Part shown: positions 1 through 10,573 of the stretch, one piece after another | Layout: the number at the start of each line of letters is the position of its first letter | Position numbering within the stretch: position 1 is the first letter of the stretch | Assembly: GCF_000466985.1 (NCBI RefSeq) | Contig: NZ_BATC01000013.1 | Coordinates: 1-54,430 of the forward strand | Length of the DNA stretch: 54,430 bases | Reading direction: 5' to 3' | Source of the DNA: Brevundimonas abyssalis TAR-001 | Lineage (GTDB): Bacteria; Pseudomonadota; Alphaproteobacteria; Caulobacterales; Caulobacteraceae | Position numbers and translations under genes: made by a program | Notes under the pieces: generated by a model | Told to the model about the DNA's origin: nothing | The model's database searches: none | What the model saw: the letters and a program-made list of their open reading frames with translations, nothing else

Positions 1-1
1 C

Positions 2-1110
<1,109 letters not shown>

Positions 1111-1113
1111 GTC

Positions 1114-1175
1114 CGTCATCCCGGCCAACGAGCGGGTCGCCTAGCGGCCCGCGACGCCGAGCCGGGACCATTCAG
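1114..1175. repeat. palindromic intergenic element (REP-like), copy 1
   Basis: Directly after groEL. Outer arms TCCCGGC (1119-1125) and GCCGGGA (1161-1167) enclose a second inverted repeat (GCGGGTCGC / GCGGCCCGC, one mismatch). It begins CGTCATCCCGGCC, the same opening as the larger element at 6734-6839. I infer membership of the same dispersed palindromic family. It lies in the 3' untranslated region of groEL and could stabilise the transcript. Confidence 0.55.
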
Positions 1176-1191
1176 CTCAGACTGAACAGAA

Positions 1192-1221
1192 GGGCGGGTC
1201 CAGCGATGGGCCCGCCCTTTT
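1192..1221 (+). terminator. intrinsic terminator downstream of groEL
   Basis: Stem GGGCGGGTCC (1192-1201) pairs with GGGCCCGCCC (1208-1217), with one G-T wobble, around a six-base loop. Four T follow at 1218-1221. The position 80 bases after the groEL stop fits the end of the groESL transcript. Confidence 0.8.
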
Positions 1222-1283
1222 CCATGACCGATATTGACGCAACGATATGCAATCCTTGGAATACTGATGACATGGAGATGCAG

Positions 1284-1499
1284 ATGTTTGAGATTGGAAA
1301 AACTTACAGTTTCACCGTCCACGATGATGGGCAGGTATCGCATTTCGCGGGCGAAATCGTCGATTGGCAGGCACCGCTCCTGAAGCTGACGACTTCGGGG
1401 GAGGCGGAAGTGATTCTCAACACATCCTCCTCGGCATTCATTCGGGCCAAGCCGTACGAGCCCTCGGTGTATGAGACGCGTGGGCTGATAACGCTGTAG
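1284..1499 (+). CDS. small hypothetical protein, possible Sm-like/SH3 barrel
   Basis: 71 residues starting MFEIGKTYSFTV. I chose ATG 1284 because GGAG sits seven bases upstream (1274-1277); upstream in-frame ATGs at 1272 and 1278 are possible, and one at 1206 falls inside the groEL terminator. The composition is less GC-rich than neighbouring genes. The residues alternate as in a small beta barrel: a polar strand (TYSFTVHDDGQVSHF), GEIVDW, PLLKL, EVILN, AFIRAKP. This resembles Sm/LSm or SH3-type folds but lacks a diagnostic motif. I do not recognise a family, so the fold is inference. It stands alone between groEL and rpe on the same strand. Confidence 0.6.
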   Translation: MFEIGKTYSFTVHDDGQVSHFAGEIVDWQAPLLKLTTSGEAEVILNTSSSAFIRAKPYEPSVYETRGLITL

Positions 1500-1592
1500 C
1501 TAAATTAGTTGGCTCCTGATTCAGGTCATCTGAACTCCGCCTGATCGTCCCTCCCCGCTTGCCCCTCATGCGCGCCCGCCGTAAGTCGGGGC

Positions 1593-2258
1593 ATGGTGAA
1601 AACTCCCCTGATCTGTCCGTCGATCCTGGCCAGCGATTTCGCGAAGCTGGGACAGGAAGTGGCGGCCATCGAGGCCGCGGGCGCCGACTGGGTGCATGTG
1701 GATGTGATGGACGGCCATTTCGTGCCGAACCTGACCATCGGCCCGGCGGTGGTGAAGGCCCTGCGGCCCCATTCGACCCTGCCGTTCGACGTGCACCTGA
1801 TGGTGGCGCCGGTGGACCCGTGGCTGGAGGCCTACCGCGAGGCCGGCGCCGACATTCTGAGCGTCCATCCCGAGAGCGGACCGCACCTGCACCGCACCCT
1901 GGGCACGATCCGGGGCCTGGGAGCCAGGGCGGGCATCGTGTTCAACCCGGCCACGCCCCTGAGCATCCTTGAGGAGGTGGTGGATCTGGTGGACCTGGTG
2001 CTGATCATGTCGGTCAATCCGGGCTTTGGCGGCCAGAAATTCATCGACAGCGCCCTGACCAAGATCGAACGCGCCCGCGCCATCCTCGATCGCGCCGGCA
2101 GTCCCGCGCACCTTCAGGTGGACGGCGGGGTGGTGGCGGCCAATGCGGGCGCCTGCGTCTCCGCCGGCGCGGATGCGCTGGTGGCGGGGTCCTCGGTGTT
2201 CAAGGGGGGGGCGGACGCCTACGCCGACAACATAAAGGCTTTGAAGGCCGCCGCGTGA
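1593..2258 (+). CDS. rpe: ribulose-phosphate 3-epimerase
   Basis: Interconverts ribulose 5-phosphate and xylulose 5-phosphate in the pentose phosphate pathway (cytosolic TIM barrel). 221 residues, the normal family length. Visible motifs: SILASDF at the start, the metal and catalytic segment HVDVMDGHFVPN, DVHLMV, MSVNPGFGGQ for phosphate and loop closure, and VDGGV with the second catalytic Asp. The gene ends in a GTGA overlap with the heparinase-like gene, so the two are probably co-translated and lead into purH. Confidence 0.97.
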   Translation: MVKTPLICPSILASDFAKLGQEVAAIEAAGADWVHVDVMDGHFVPNLTIGPAVVKALRPHSTLPFDVHLMVAPVDPWLEAYREAGADILSVHPESGPHLHRTLGTIRGLGARAGIVFNPATPLSILEEVVDLVDLVLIMSVNPGFGGQKFIDSALTKIERARAILDRAGSPAHLQVDGGVVAANAGACVSAGADALVAGSSVFKGGADAYADNIKALKAAA

Positions 2259-4030
2259 AACTGCCCAGCGCCCCCTTCGCCGATCCCTCGCGCCCCGCCG
2301 CGCCCGCGCCGGTGAAGCGCGCGCCCAGCCCCGGCGGCTGGAGCCTGGCCCCGGCCATCGCGGGACGCCTGCTGACCCGCCAGTCCTTCATCGAGCTGTA
2401 CGGCCTGCCCGGCTATCACCAGACCCTGAAGTGGCCCCGCGCCGAGGGCTTCGCCGCCACGCCGCGCGACTTCCGGCCCAGCGACGCCGAGATCGGCCGC
2501 GCGCTGCTGGGCGGACGCATGATGCTGTCCGGCGTGTCCATGGACCTGAGAAGCCCCGAGGACCCCTGGAACCGGCCCAGCCCCAGCCGGTCGTTCGCCG
2601 TCGCCCTGCACGAGTTCGCCTGGCTGCCGTCGCTGATGCTGGCCGGAGAGAAGGGCGCGCGCGAGGCGCTGCGCCTGACCCTGGGCTGGCACGCGGTGTT
2701 CTCCCACTGGTCGCCGTTCTCATGGCAGCCCGACATTCTGGCCCGGCGGGTGTTCAACCTGGCCTGCGCGGCCCGGCGCATGGCGGCGGTGGCCAATGAG
2801 GCGGACCGCGCCCTGCTGGCCGACATCCTGGCCCGGCAGGCGCGGCAGCTTCTGCGCCCCCCCGGCGGACTGGCCGAGAACGCTGCCCAGCGCACGGCGG
2901 CGGCCGTGGCCGGGTGTGCACTGGGGGGCAAGGCGGGCGCGTCGCTGCGTCGCCGCGCCCTGAACAAGCTGGCGTCCGCCCTCAAGCACACGGTGCGCGA
3001 GGACGGCGCCCACGCCAGCCGCTCGCCCCAGGCGGGCCTGGAGCTGCTGCTGGACCTGCTGACCCTGGACGACGTGCTGCTGCAGCTGGCCGAGACGCCG
3101 CCGCCGGAGCTGGCGCTGGCCATCGGGCGGCTGACCATGGGGCTGCGCACCCTGACCCTGCCCGACGGGCGGCTGGCCGCATTCCAGGGCGGCGGGGCGC
3201 TGGACCCGGCCCTGGTCGCCGCCGCCCGCGCCCACGACGAGGACGATCCCGGCCCGGTGGAGGGCATGGGCCCCGGCGGCTACGCCCGGGTGCATACCCC
3301 GCTGCTGACCCTGATCGCCGATGCGGCGCCGCCCGCCACGGGCCCGTGGAGCGGCACGGCCTGCGCCCAGACCGGGGCCATGGAGATCATCTGCGGGCGG
3401 GACCGCATCGTCACCAACTGCGGCTGGACCCCGCGCGCCCATGAGCGGCAGGCCATGCGCCTGACCCCGGCCGGCTCGACCCTGTGTCTGGGCGACGGGG
3501 CCATGGCCCAGCCCCTGACCGGGTGGAAGGCGGACCTTCTGGGCACGCGCCTTGTGGGGCCCACGATCCATGTGGACGCCCAGCACCGCGCCGCCGAGGG
3601 CGCAGTATGGCTGGAGATCGAGCACGACGGTTGGGCCCCGCGCTTTGGCCTGAAGCATCAGCGCCGGCTGTATCTGGACCAGCGGCTGGACGAACTTCGG
3701 GCCGAGGAGCGGCTGTATCCGTGCGACGGGCACAAGGACGCGGCCCGCCCGCTGGCGGCGCCCTATGCGGTGCGCTTCCATCTGGAGCCGGGGGTTCAGG
3801 CGTCTCTGGCGCGGGACAAGCGCAGCATTCTGCTGCGCGGCGCTTCGGGCCGGGGCTGGTGGTTCCGGAGCGACGCGCCGGACGTGGACATCGAGCCCTC
3901 GGTCCATGTGGCGGACGGCCTGACCCGGCGCTCGCTGCAGCTGGTGCTGCGCGGCTCGGCCCGCACCGACGCCGAGACCAGGATCCGCTGGAAGATGAGC
4001 CCGGCCGGCGCCAGCGGCGAGACGGGGTAA
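2255..4030 (+). CDS. heparinase II/III family protein
   Basis: 591 residues, starting at GTG 2255 that overlaps the rpe stop by four bases. The N-terminal half is an alpha-helical region typical of the alpha/alpha toroid of the heparinase II/III-like family (segments around [31 protein letters not shown]). The C-terminal half is a beta-rich domain ([53 protein letters not shown]), as in the heparinase_II_III domain. The family cleaves or binds acidic polysaccharides, but the substrate of this alphaproteobacterial branch is not established. No signal peptide is evident, and the N-terminus is Pro/Ala-rich. It sits between rpe and purH on the same strand. Confidence 0.85.
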   Translation: MKLPSAPFADPSRPAAPAPVKRAPSPGGWSLAPAIAGRLLTRQSFIELYGLPGYHQTLKWPRAEGFAATPRDFRPSDAEIGRALLGGRMMLSGVSMDLRSPEDPWNRPSPSRSFAVALHEFAWLPSLMLAGEKGAREALRLTLGWHAVFSHWSPFSWQPDILARRVFNLACAARRMAAVANEADRALLADILARQARQLLRPPGGLAENAAQRTAAAVAGCALGGKAGASLRRRALNKLASALKHTVREDGAHASRSPQAGLELLLDLLTLDDVLLQLAETPPPELALAIGRLTMGLRTLTLPDGRLAAFQGGGALDPALVAAARAHDEDDPGPVEGMGPGGYARVHTPLLTLIADAAPPATGPWSGTACAQTGAMEIICGRDRIVTNCGWTPRAHERQAMRLTPAGSTLCLGDGAMAQPLTGWKADLLGTRLVGPTIHVDAQHRAAEGAVWLEIEHDGWAPRFGLKHQRRLYLDQRLDELRAEERLYPCDGHKDAARPLAAPYAVRFHLEPGVQASLARDKRSILLRGASGRGWWFRSDAPDVDIEPSVHVADGLTRRSLQLVLRGSARTDAETRIRWKMSPAGASGETG

Positions 4031-4120
4031 GGCGCGCCGAAGGTGGCGGAACCGGGCGGCGCGTGTTAACGGCGCGCCGTTCCCGCCTCCCCCGCCCCAA
4101 GCCTGCCAGAACGGATTCCC

Positions 4121-5740
4121 ATGCCCGCCGCGCCCGACTTTCCGCCTGCCCCCGACGCCGTCAAACCCGTCCGGGCGCTGATCTCCCTGTCCGACAAGTC
4201 GGGGCTCGAGGATGTGGCCCGCGCCCTGGCCGAGCTGGGGGTGGAGCTGGTGTCCACGGGCGGCACCCGGGCGGCTATCGAGAAAGCCGGCCTGCCGGTG
4301 AAGGACGTGGCCGATCTGACCGGCTTCCCGGAGATGATGGACGGGCGGGTCAAGACGCTGCATCCCGTGGTGCACGGCGGCCTGCTGGGCGTGCGCGATG
4401 CGCCGGAGCACGCGAAGGCCATGGCCGAGCACGGCATCGGCCCCATCGATCTGGTGTGGATCGACCTTTACCCCTTCGAAGCCACCATCGCGGGCGGGGG
4501 CGACTTCGCCTCGGCCGTGGAGAACATCGACATCGGCGGCCCGGCCATGATCCGGTCCTCGGCCAAGAACCACGGCTATGTGGCGGTCTGCGTGGACCGG
4601 GAGTCCATCGACGAGGCCGTGGCGGCCCTGAAGGCGGACGGGAGCACCAGCCTTGCCCTGCGCAAGCGACTGGCGGCGCGGGCCTTTGCGCGCACGGCCG
4701 CCTATGACGCGGCGGTGTCCGGCTGGTTCGCCGGTCAGGTGGAGGACGCCGCCCCGGCCCGCAAGACCATCGCCGGCAGCCTGGCCCAGACCCTGCGCTA
4801 CGGCGAGAACCCGCACCAGGCGGGCGCCTTCTACCGCACCTCGGAGACCCGCCCCGGCGTGGCCAACGCCCGCCAGCTGCAGGGCAAGGAGCTCGGTTAC
4901 AACAACATCGCCGACGCGGACGCGGCCTATGAGCTGGTGGCCGAGTTCGAGGAGCCCGCCTGCGTCATCGTCAAGCACGCCAACCCGTGCGGAGTGGCGG
5001 TGGGCAAGGACCTGTCGGAAGCCTACGCCCGGGCGCTGGAGTGCGACGCGGTGTCGGCCTTCGGCGGGGTGGTGGCGGTCAACCGGCCGCTGACGGCAGC
5101 CGACGCGACCCTGATCACCGGGATCTTCACCGAGGTGGTGATCGCGCCGGGCGCCGACGAAGCGGCGAAGGCGGTGTTCGCGGCGAAGAAGAACCTGCGC
5201 CTGCTGATCACCGACGGCCTGCCCGATCCCCTGCAGCCGGGGCAGGTGTTCCGCTCGGTGGCCGGGGGCCTGCTGGTGCAGTCGCGCGACCTGGCCCGCA
5301 TCACGCCCGCGGACCTGAAGATCGTGACGAAGCGCCAGCCCACCGACGAGGAGGTGCGCGACATGCTGTTCGCCTTCACCGTGGCCAAGCACGTGAAGTC
5401 CAACGCCATCGTCTACGCCAGGGCCGGCCAGACGGCGGGCATCGGCGCGGGCCAGATGAACCGGCGCGACTCCGCCCGCATCGCCGCCATCCGGGCCAAG
5501 GAAGCGGGCGAGGCCCATGCCAAGCAATTTGGGGGACTGGCCCACTCGCTGGCGCAGGGCTCGGCCTGTGCGTCGGAGGCCTTCTTCCCCTTCGCCGACG
5601 GTCTGCTGGAGGCCGTGGCGGCGGGCGCCACCGCGGTGATCCAGCCCGGGGGCTCGATCCGCGACGACGAGGTCATCGCCGCCGCCGACGACAAGGGCGT
5701 GGCCATGGCCTTCACCGGGGTGCGGGTGTTCCGGCACTAG
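4121..5740 (+). CDS. purH: bifunctional AICAR transformylase/IMP cyclohydrolase
   Basis: Catalyses the last two steps of de novo IMP synthesis: formyl transfer from 10-formyl-THF to AICAR, then ring closure. 539 residues, full length. The N-terminal MGS-like cyclohydrolase domain shows [27 protein letters not shown] and [17 protein letters not shown]. The C-terminal transformylase domain shows [16 protein letters not shown] and QMNRRDS, and ends in the conserved [14 protein letters not shown] segment. The start ATG 4121 is 90 bases after the heparinase-like gene. Unlike many neighbours, this gene is unbroken. Confidence 0.98.
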   Translation: MPAAPDFPPAPDAVKPVRALISLSDKSGLEDVARALAELGVELVSTGGTRAAIEKAGLPVKDVADLTGFPEMMDGRVKTLHPVVHGGLLGVRDAPEHAKAMAEHGIGPIDLVWIDLYPFEATIAGGGDFASAVENIDIGGPAMIRSSAKNHGYVAVCVDRESIDEAVAALKADGSTSLALRKRLAARAFARTAAYDAAVSGWFAGQVEDAAPARKTIAGSLAQTLRYGENPHQAGAFYRTSETRPGVANARQLQGKELGYNNIADADAAYELVAEFEEPACVIVKHANPCGVAVGKDLSEAYARALECDAVSAFGGVVAVNRPLTAADATLITGIFTEVVIAPGADEAAKAVFAAKKNLRLLITDGLPDPLQPGQVFRSVAGGLLVQSRDLARITPADLKIVTKRQPTDEEVRDMLFAFTVAKHVKSNAIVYARAGQTAGIGAGQMNRRDSARIAAIRAKEAGEAHAKQFGGLAHSLAQGSACASEAFFPFADGLLEAVAAGATAVIQPGGSIRDDEVIAAADDKGVAMAFTGVRVFRH

Positions 5741-5893
5741 ATTTCAGACTCCGGACTCAAAAAAACAGGGTCTGAATTGTCTGAATCGTCTGAAATCGTC
5801 CTCCCGCTCCATGTCCACCGGCGCCCAGTGTAAGGGCGCCGGGAGCAGTGGGATCAAAAAGATGCGGACGCAGCCGCATTTGGGAACCTCCGG

Positions 5894-5921
5894 ACCCCGG
5901 GGACAAGGCCGGGGATGACGG
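5894..5921. repeat. palindromic intergenic element, half copy (copy 2)
   Basis: Hairpin CCCCGG (5895-5900) with CCGGGG (5909-5914), followed by ATGACGG, matches the right half of the element at 6734-6839 (GCCGGGACAAGCCCGGC then GATGACGA). It lies in the 225-base gap between purH and the hydrolase gene. The rest of that gap holds short repeats of GTCTGAA (about 5771-5791) and no gene that I can support. Confidence 0.6.
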
Positions 5922-5965
5922 ACTAGGGTGGGCGGCGGCCTGCCGCTGTTGCTGAAGGAGCCCCC

Positions 5966-6716
5966 ATGGACACCACCGCCGAGCGCTGGGCGATGCTGGA
6001 GCCGCACACGCAACATGTGGGGCCCGACGACGACCGGGCGCGGCCGGCGGTGCTGTTGTTCCACGCTGCGGGGGGCTGAGGGCTCACCTGCCCCTGTACG
6101 CCGAGGCGGCGAAGGCGGCGGGGATACGCGCCTTCATCATCGACAGTTTCGGCGCGCGCGGATGGAGCCGGGCCTTCGCCCTGGCCACCGTCTGCACCGG
6201 GGTGCGCCTGCGCGGCTGGGCGCGGGCTGGGGATGTGATGGCGGCCATCCAGGGCCTGTCGCAACGGCCCGACGTGGATGGGTCCCGGCTGGGCCTGGCG
6301 GGCTGGAGCCACGGGGGCTGGGCCATCATGGAGGCCTTGAGCGCGCCGCGGGAGATGGCCGGCGAGATGCTGCTGCGCGATCCGGCGGCGGCCGACCTGT
6401 CTGGGGTGAAGGCGGTGTTTCTGGCCTATCCCTATGTGGGGGTGGCGGCGACGGGGCGGTTCCGGCCCTGGCGCCACTGTCCGAAAACCCTGGCCGTCAT
6501 CGCCGCGCGCGATCACCTGACCACGGTGCGCAACGCCGAGCGAGTGCTGGACGTGGCCTGCGGCCATGTGGAGATCGAACGCTGGACCGTGGACGGCACC
6601 CACGCCTTCGACGAACCCACCGGCGCCGGCCCCATGCGCCACGACCAAGCCTGACCGACGAGGCGCTGAAACGGTTTGCGGGGTTTCTGGGGGAGGCGCT
6701 GGGCGCCGAGGTTTGA
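5966..6716 (+). CDS. dienelactone hydrolase-like alpha/beta hydrolase (two frameshifts)
   Basis: Reconstructs to about 250 residues. ATG 5966 has AAGGAG at 5955-5960. The first frame reaches AVLLFH, and the rest continues in another frame from 6066. Restoring a G at about 6065 gives LLFHGCGGLRAHL, the oxyanion-loop motif of dienelactone hydrolases. The nucleophile elbow is GWSHGG, and the catalytic His lies in GTHAFDEP. A second lost C at about 6650 (GCCTGACC for GCCCTGACC) separates the C-terminal tail LTDEALKRFAGFLGE. The family hydrolyses lactones or esters. The substrate cannot be told from sequence. Both breaks look like sequence errors rather than decay, since the rest of the protein is well conserved. 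Confidence 0.82.
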
Positions 6717-6733
6717 GGTTCATGGCCCCCAAA

Positions 6734-6839
6734 TCGTCATTCCCGGCCTTGTGCCGGGAATCCATACTCACTTGGCGTTCAGGGCTCGCCCGGACCCGTC
6801 CGAGGGTATGGATCGCCGGGACAAGCCCGGCGATGACGA
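6734..6839. repeat. large palindromic element with two nested hairpins (copy 3)
   Basis: Two 34-base arms (6734-6767 and 6806-6839) are inverted repeats of each other with six differences. Each arm also folds on itself: TTCCCGGC/GCCGGGAA in the left arm, CGCCGGG/CCCGGCG in the right. All six differences fall in the inner stems as compensating pairs, so the inner hairpins stay intact. It lies between the convergent hydrolase and map genes and may also serve as a bidirectional transcript end. It resembles the dispersed REP/BIME elements of alphaproteobacteria. Confidence 0.8.
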
Positions 6840-6878
6840 ATGGATGGGTTGGGCTGGAGTTCGCCCCGCCTTCACCAC

Positions 6879-7648
6879 CTAGGCTGCTGATCGGCGCTCC
6901 TCCGGCCGAAGCGTCAGCACGTGCACGCCGGTTCCGGTGACGGCAACGGTGTGTTCGAACTGGGCGGAGAGCTTGCCGTCGGCGGTGACGACGGTCCAGC
7001 CGTCGTCCTCGGTGCAGACCGCCGCACGACCCTGATTGAGCATGGGCTCGATGGTGAAGGTCATGCCCTCCTTCAGGATCAGGCCGGTTCCGGGTTTTCC
7101 GAAATGCAGCACCTGGGGCGCCTCGTGCATCTCGCGACCGATGCCGTGGCCGCAGTACTCCCGCACCACCGAATAGCCCGCCCGCCTGGCATGCCGCTCG
7201 ATGGCGTGGCCGATGTCGCCGAGGCGGGCGCGGGGCGGACGGCGGAGACGCCCTTCCACAGGGCTTCGTATGTGGTGCGCACCAGCCGCCGGGCCGGGGC
7301 GGACACGGTTCCGATCAGGTATGTCTTGCTGGAATCGGCGATGAAGCCGTTCTTCTCCAGGGTGATGTCCAGATTGACGATGTCGCCGTCGCCGAGGACC
7401 TCATCGGCGGACGGCACGCCGTGGCAGACCACCGCATTGCGCGAGCTGTTCAGCACAAAGCCGTAGCCGTACTGACCCTTGCTGGCGGGCCGGGCGTTCA
7501 ACTGATCCACGATGAAGGCCTCGACCCGGTCGTTGATCTCCAGCGTGCTCATGCCCGCCAGCGGCAGGCCGTCCAGATGGGTGAACACAGAGGCGAGCAG
7601 GCGGCCGGATTCGGCCATGAGCGCGACCTCGGCCGGGCTCTTGGTCAT
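6879..7648 (-). CDS. map: type I methionine aminopeptidase (one frameshift)
   Basis: Removes the N-terminal Met from nascent proteins. About 256 residues after repair. The ATG at 7648-7646 overlaps the stop of the ParD-like gene (ATGA). All five metal ligands are visible in order: Asp in VNLDIT, Asp in FIADSSKT, His in EYCGHGIGR, Glu in FTIEPML, Glu in SAQFEHTV; the substrate His is in VVCHGVP. The frame breaks near 7231 between GVSAVRP and ARLGDIGHAIERHA; one extra G gives VRPGARLGD. Most genomes carry map elsewhere, so this may be a second, ParD-linked copy; that cannot be judged from one window. Confidence 0.93.
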
Positions 7649-7854
7649 GCAGCGGCGGTCAGGCCGGGGGCCTCGACGCCCGCCGCCTTCAGCTCGCGCG
7701 CCACCAGTTCCTGAAAGGTGAGGCCGGGGTTCAGCTCGCACAGCATGCCCAGCCTGATCCAGAACGCGGCCTGGCCGTTGATTGATCGGCACGACGCCCG
7801 GCTGGCCCGGCGCAGCTGCTCGTGCAGCTCATCCTCGATGTTGACGATGCCCAT
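7645..7854 (-). CDS. ParD-like antitoxin-type protein
   Basis: 69 residues opening MGIVNIEDELHEQLRRAS and followed by SRASCRSINGQAAFWIRLGMLC (split here), the pattern of the ParD_like family (PF11903, from memory), a ribbon-helix-helix-type regulator. RHH proteins bind palindromic DNA as dimers, and a 9-bp inverted repeat lies just upstream (7870-7897). The stop overlaps the start of map by four bases, so the pair is translationally coupled. No ParE-type toxin gene is present; the downstream partner is the aminopeptidase. Autoregulation of the pair is inference. Confidence 0.85.
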   Translation of the reverse strand: MGIVNIEDELHEQLRRASRASCRSINGQAAFWIRLGMLCELNPGLTFQELVARELKAAGVEAPGLTAAA

Positions 7855-7869
7855 GGGGAGCGCTCCGGA

Positions 7870-7897
7870 ATATATGATTTATATGCGTATCATATAT
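7870..7897. promoter_or_regulatory. perfect 9-bp inverted repeat, candidate ParD-like operator
   Basis: ATATATGAT (7870-7878) and ATCATATAT (7889-7897) are perfect inverted repeats with a 10-base spacer. This very AT-rich spot stands out in GC-rich DNA. It lies 16 bases upstream of the ParD-like start, and the 137-base gap also holds the upstream region of the divergent rlmN. Position and symmetry fit an autorepressor site overlapping a promoter. Confidence 0.7.
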
Positions 7898-7991
7898 ACG
7901 GGCTCAGGCTTGAGCAACGCCCCATCCGCCCCCACCTTAAATCCGCTCCGTTTCGTGCTATAGGGGCGGCCTCCCTCCAACGCATGGACCC

Positions 7992-9161
7992 TTGCCCGTG
8001 GGCGTGACCCTCGATCTTTCGCGTGTTTCAGGCGCGGCCGTCGCCGCCCCCGTCAATCTGTCCGGATTGACGCGCGCGGGCCTGCGTCAGGCCCTGATCG
8101 ACGCCGACATCTGCCCGCCGGAGAAGGCGAAGATGCGCGCGAGCCAGATCTGGGGCTGGATCCACCACTACGGCGTCACCGACTTCGCGGCGATGAGCAA
8201 TATCGCGAAGGACACCCAGGCCAAGCTGGCCGAGGCCTTCACCCTGGCCCGCCCCGAGATCGTAGAGCGTCAGGTGTCGAAGGACGGCACCCGCAAATGG
8301 CTGATCCGCACCGCGCCGGGCATCGAGATCGAGGCTGTCTACATTCCCGACGTGGGCCGGGCCGGGGCCCTGTGCGTCTCGTCGCAGGTCGGCTGCACCC
8401 TCAACTGCACCTTCTGCCACACCGGCACCCAGAAGCTGGTGCGCAACCTGACCGCCGCCGAGATCGTGGCCCAGGTGCAGGTGGCGCGGGACGATCTGGA
8501 CGAATGGCCGTCCCCCAAGGAAGACCGCCGCCTGTCCAACATCGTGTTCATGGGCATGGGCGAGCCGCTCTACAATCTCGACCATGTCGCCGACGCCATC
8601 GACATCATCTCGGACAATGAGGGCATCGCCCTGTCGCGGCGCCGGATCACGGTCTCCACCTCCGGCGTCGTGCCGCAGCTGGACGCGCTGGGCACGCGGA
8701 CCCAGGCCATGCTGGCCATCAGCCTGCACGCCACCAACGACGCCCTGCGCGATGTGCTGGTGCCGCTGAACAAGAAGTACGATCTCGAACAGCTGATGGC
8801 GGGCATCCGGGCCTATCCGGGCCTCTCCAACGCGCGGCGGGTGACGTTCGAATACGTCATGCTGAAGGGCGTCAACGACAGCCCCGAGGAGGCCTGGGCC
8901 CTGGTCAAGCTGATCCAGGGCATTCCGGCCAAGGTCAATCTGATCCCGTTCAATCCGTGGCCGGGGACCGATTACGAGTGCTCGGACTGGAAGACCATCG
9001 AGCGCTTCGCCGCCATCCTGAACAAGGCCGGTTACGCCAGCCCGATCCGCACCCCGCGCGGGCGCGACATCCTGGCCGCCTGCGGCCAGCTGAAGTCCGA
9101 AAGCGAGAAGCTGCGGGCCAGCGCGCGGCGCGCGGCCCCGGAGTCCGAAGCCGCGGCCTGA
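7992..9161 (+). CDS. rlmN: dual-specificity 23S rRNA/tRNA adenine C2-methyltransferase
   Basis: Radical-SAM enzyme that methylates A2503 of 23S rRNA and A37 of certain tRNAs. 389 residues from TTG 7992 (GTG at 7998 or 8004 is possible). The cluster motif CTLNCTFC provides Cys135, Cys139 and Cys142. The methyl-carrying Cys is about residue 364 in AACGQL. SAM-binding segments include FMGMGEPL and TVSTSGV, and [11 protein letters not shown] is also family-typical. The gene is unbroken and transcribed away from the ParD-like/map pair. Confidence 0.96.
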   Translation: MPVGVTLDLSRVSGAAVAAPVNLSGLTRAGLRQALIDADICPPEKAKMRASQIWGWIHHYGVTDFAAMSNIAKDTQAKLAEAFTLARPEIVERQVSKDGTRKWLIRTAPGIEIEAVYIPDVGRAGALCVSSQVGCTLNCTFCHTGTQKLVRNLTAAEIVAQVQVARDDLDEWPSPKEDRRLSNIVFMGMGEPLYNLDHVADAIDIISDNEGIALSRRRITVSTSGVVPQLDALGTRTQAMLAISLHATNDALRDVLVPLNKKYDLEQLMAGIRAYPGLSNARRVTFEYVMLKGVNDSPEEAWALVKLIQGIPAKVNLIPFNPWPGTDYECSDWKTIERFAAILNKAGYASPIRTPRGRDILAACGQLKSESEKLRASARRAAPESEAAA

Positions 9162-9278
9162 AACCGCGCACCTGACAACCCATCGGCGAATTCCTCGCCG
9201 TGTGACCCGTGTGCGCTTGCGGATTGGCCCGGGAGTCGGGCAAGGCTTTCCACACCCTTCGTCCCTATATGAAGCGCC

Positions 9279-9722
9279 ATGGATCCGCAGTCGCTCGTTC
9301 CCAGTCTGTCCAGCCCGGAGGTCCAGGCCTTCGCCGCAGGGTTTCCCATCGCCCTGATGCATGCGGCGGTGACGCTCGGCCTGCTGTTCGCCGGGGTCAC
9401 GGTCTATGCGCTGCTGACGCCGTGGAAGGAGATCGCCCTGATCCGCGAGGGCAATGCGGCCGCGGCCGTGGCCCTGGGCGGGGTGCTGGTGGGCCTGGCC
9501 ATTCCCCTGTCGGTTTCGCTGTCGGTGTCCACCTCGGTGCGCGACATCGTCATCTGGGGCGTGGCCACCGTCGTCATGCAGCTGCTGGCGTTCCGCGTGG
9601 TGGACATGGTCCTGACCGGCCTGCCCCAGCGCATCCAGGACGGCGAGGTCCCCGCGGCGGCGCTGCTGGTCGCCGCCAAGGTCGCCACGGCCCTGATCCT
9701 GGCCGCGGCCCTGACCGGCTGA
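9279..9722 (+). CDS. DUF350 family inner-membrane protein
   Basis: 147 residues with four hydrophobic segments (about residues 20-45, 62-82, 90-110, 125-146), the layout of DUF350 (two repeated two-helix units). The first repeat contains LLFAGVTVYALLTPWKE and the second MQLLAFRVVDMVL. The function of the family is unknown. The stop is 19 bases before the protease gene on the same strand, so they may be co-transcribed. Confidence 0.8.
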   Translation: MDPQSLVPSLSSPEVQAFAAGFPIALMHAAVTLGLLFAGVTVYALLTPWKEIALIREGNAAAAVALGGVLVGLAIPLSVSLSVSTSVRDIVIWGVATVVMQLLAFRVVDMVLTGLPQRIQDGEVPAAALLVAAKVATALILAAALTG

Positions 9723-9741
9723 GGGAGGCCAGACCCGCCAA

Positions 9742-10566
9742 GTGCGCTTTCCCAGGGTTCCAGACTGGCTGATCTACGGGGTTGTCGTGCTGGCCCTGCT
9801 GATGGTCGCCACCACCCGGCGCGAGCGGGTCTACAATCCGCCCGCACCGCCTCCTCCGGACGAGGCCGAGGGCGCGTTGCTGGGCCCCGTCACCCCGTTC
9901 GATCCGATGGTGATGGTGGAGACCCCGCCCCATTTCCAGCCCTCCATGGGCACCGCCTTCGCCATTTCGTCGGAAGGCCGCTGGCTGACCGCGCGCCATG
10001 TGGTGGAGGGCTGCCCCCGGCCCGCCCTGATCATCGGCGGCGGGCGCGCGGTGGCGGCAGACGTGCGTCTGGCGCCGCGCGCGGACGTGGCCCTGCTGAT
10101 CACCGACGGCGGCCCCACGGCCATGCCCCTGGCGCTGGAGGCGCCCCTGCGTCAGGGCCAGCGGGCGTTCCATCCCGGCTATCCGCAAGGAGGCCCGGGC
10201 GAGGTGACCTCGCGCCTTCTGGGCCGCGAGACCCTGCGCATCTCCGGGCGCGGCGCCCGGGACGAACCGGTGCTGGCCTGGGCCGAGGTGGGCCGCACCG
10301 ACGGCCTGGCGGGCACCCTGTCGGGGTTGTCCGGCGCGCCGGCCATGGACCGGCAGGGCCGGGTGATCGGGGTGACCATCGCCGAGGCGCCGCGCCGGGG
10401 CCGCATCTACACCACCGCCCCCGACACCCTGGGCCCGGTGCTGCGCGGCACGGTGCGGGCGGGGGAACAGGCCATGGGCGAGCCGGTCACCATCGACAAC
10501 TATTACCGCGTCGCCGACCGCCTGCGCCGCGATCTGCGCGTGGCCCAGGTGGTGTGCCTGGAGTGA
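9742..10566 (+). CDS. membrane-anchored trypsin-like serine protease
   Basis: 274 residues from GTG 9742. An N-terminal membrane helix (WLIYGVVVLALLMVA, about residues 9-23) and a Pro-rich linker precede a chymotrypsin-fold domain. The likely triad is His in LTARHVVEGC, Asp in APRADVALL and Ser in GLSGAPAMD (an SGxP nucleophile as in HtrA-like or phage-type peptidases). No PDZ domain follows. The protease domain is predicted on the periplasmic side. It is convergent with the CoA-transferase gene seven bases away. Confidence 0.82.
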   Translation: MRFPRVPDWLIYGVVVLALLMVATTRRERVYNPPAPPPPDEAEGALLGPVTPFDPMVMVETPPHFQPSMGTAFAISSEGRWLTARHVVEGCPRPALIIGGGRAVAADVRLAPRADVALLITDGGPTAMPLALEAPLRQGQRAFHPGYPQGGPGEVTSRLLGRETLRISGRGARDEPVLAWAEVGRTDGLAGTLSGLSGAPAMDRQGRVIGVTIAEAPRRGRIYTTAPDTLGPVLRGTVRAGEQAMGEPVTIDNYYRVADRLRRDLRVAQVVCLE

Positions 10567-10573
10567 CGGCGGC

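Noticed and set aside
1206..1283. Upstream start of the small gene at ATG 1206
   Set aside because: It lies inside the groEL terminator stem and has no Shine-Dalgarno sequence; ATG 1284 has GGAG at correct spacing.
2720..5737. Very long open frame on the minus strand across the heparinase-like and purH genes
   Set aside because: It is antisense to two well-recognised genes, has His/Arg/Gly-rich low-complexity composition and no family motif; a shadow of GC-rich codon bias.
7645..7854. Complete ParDE toxin-antitoxin system
   Set aside because: No ParE-like toxin is encoded; the only partner is the aminopeptidase.
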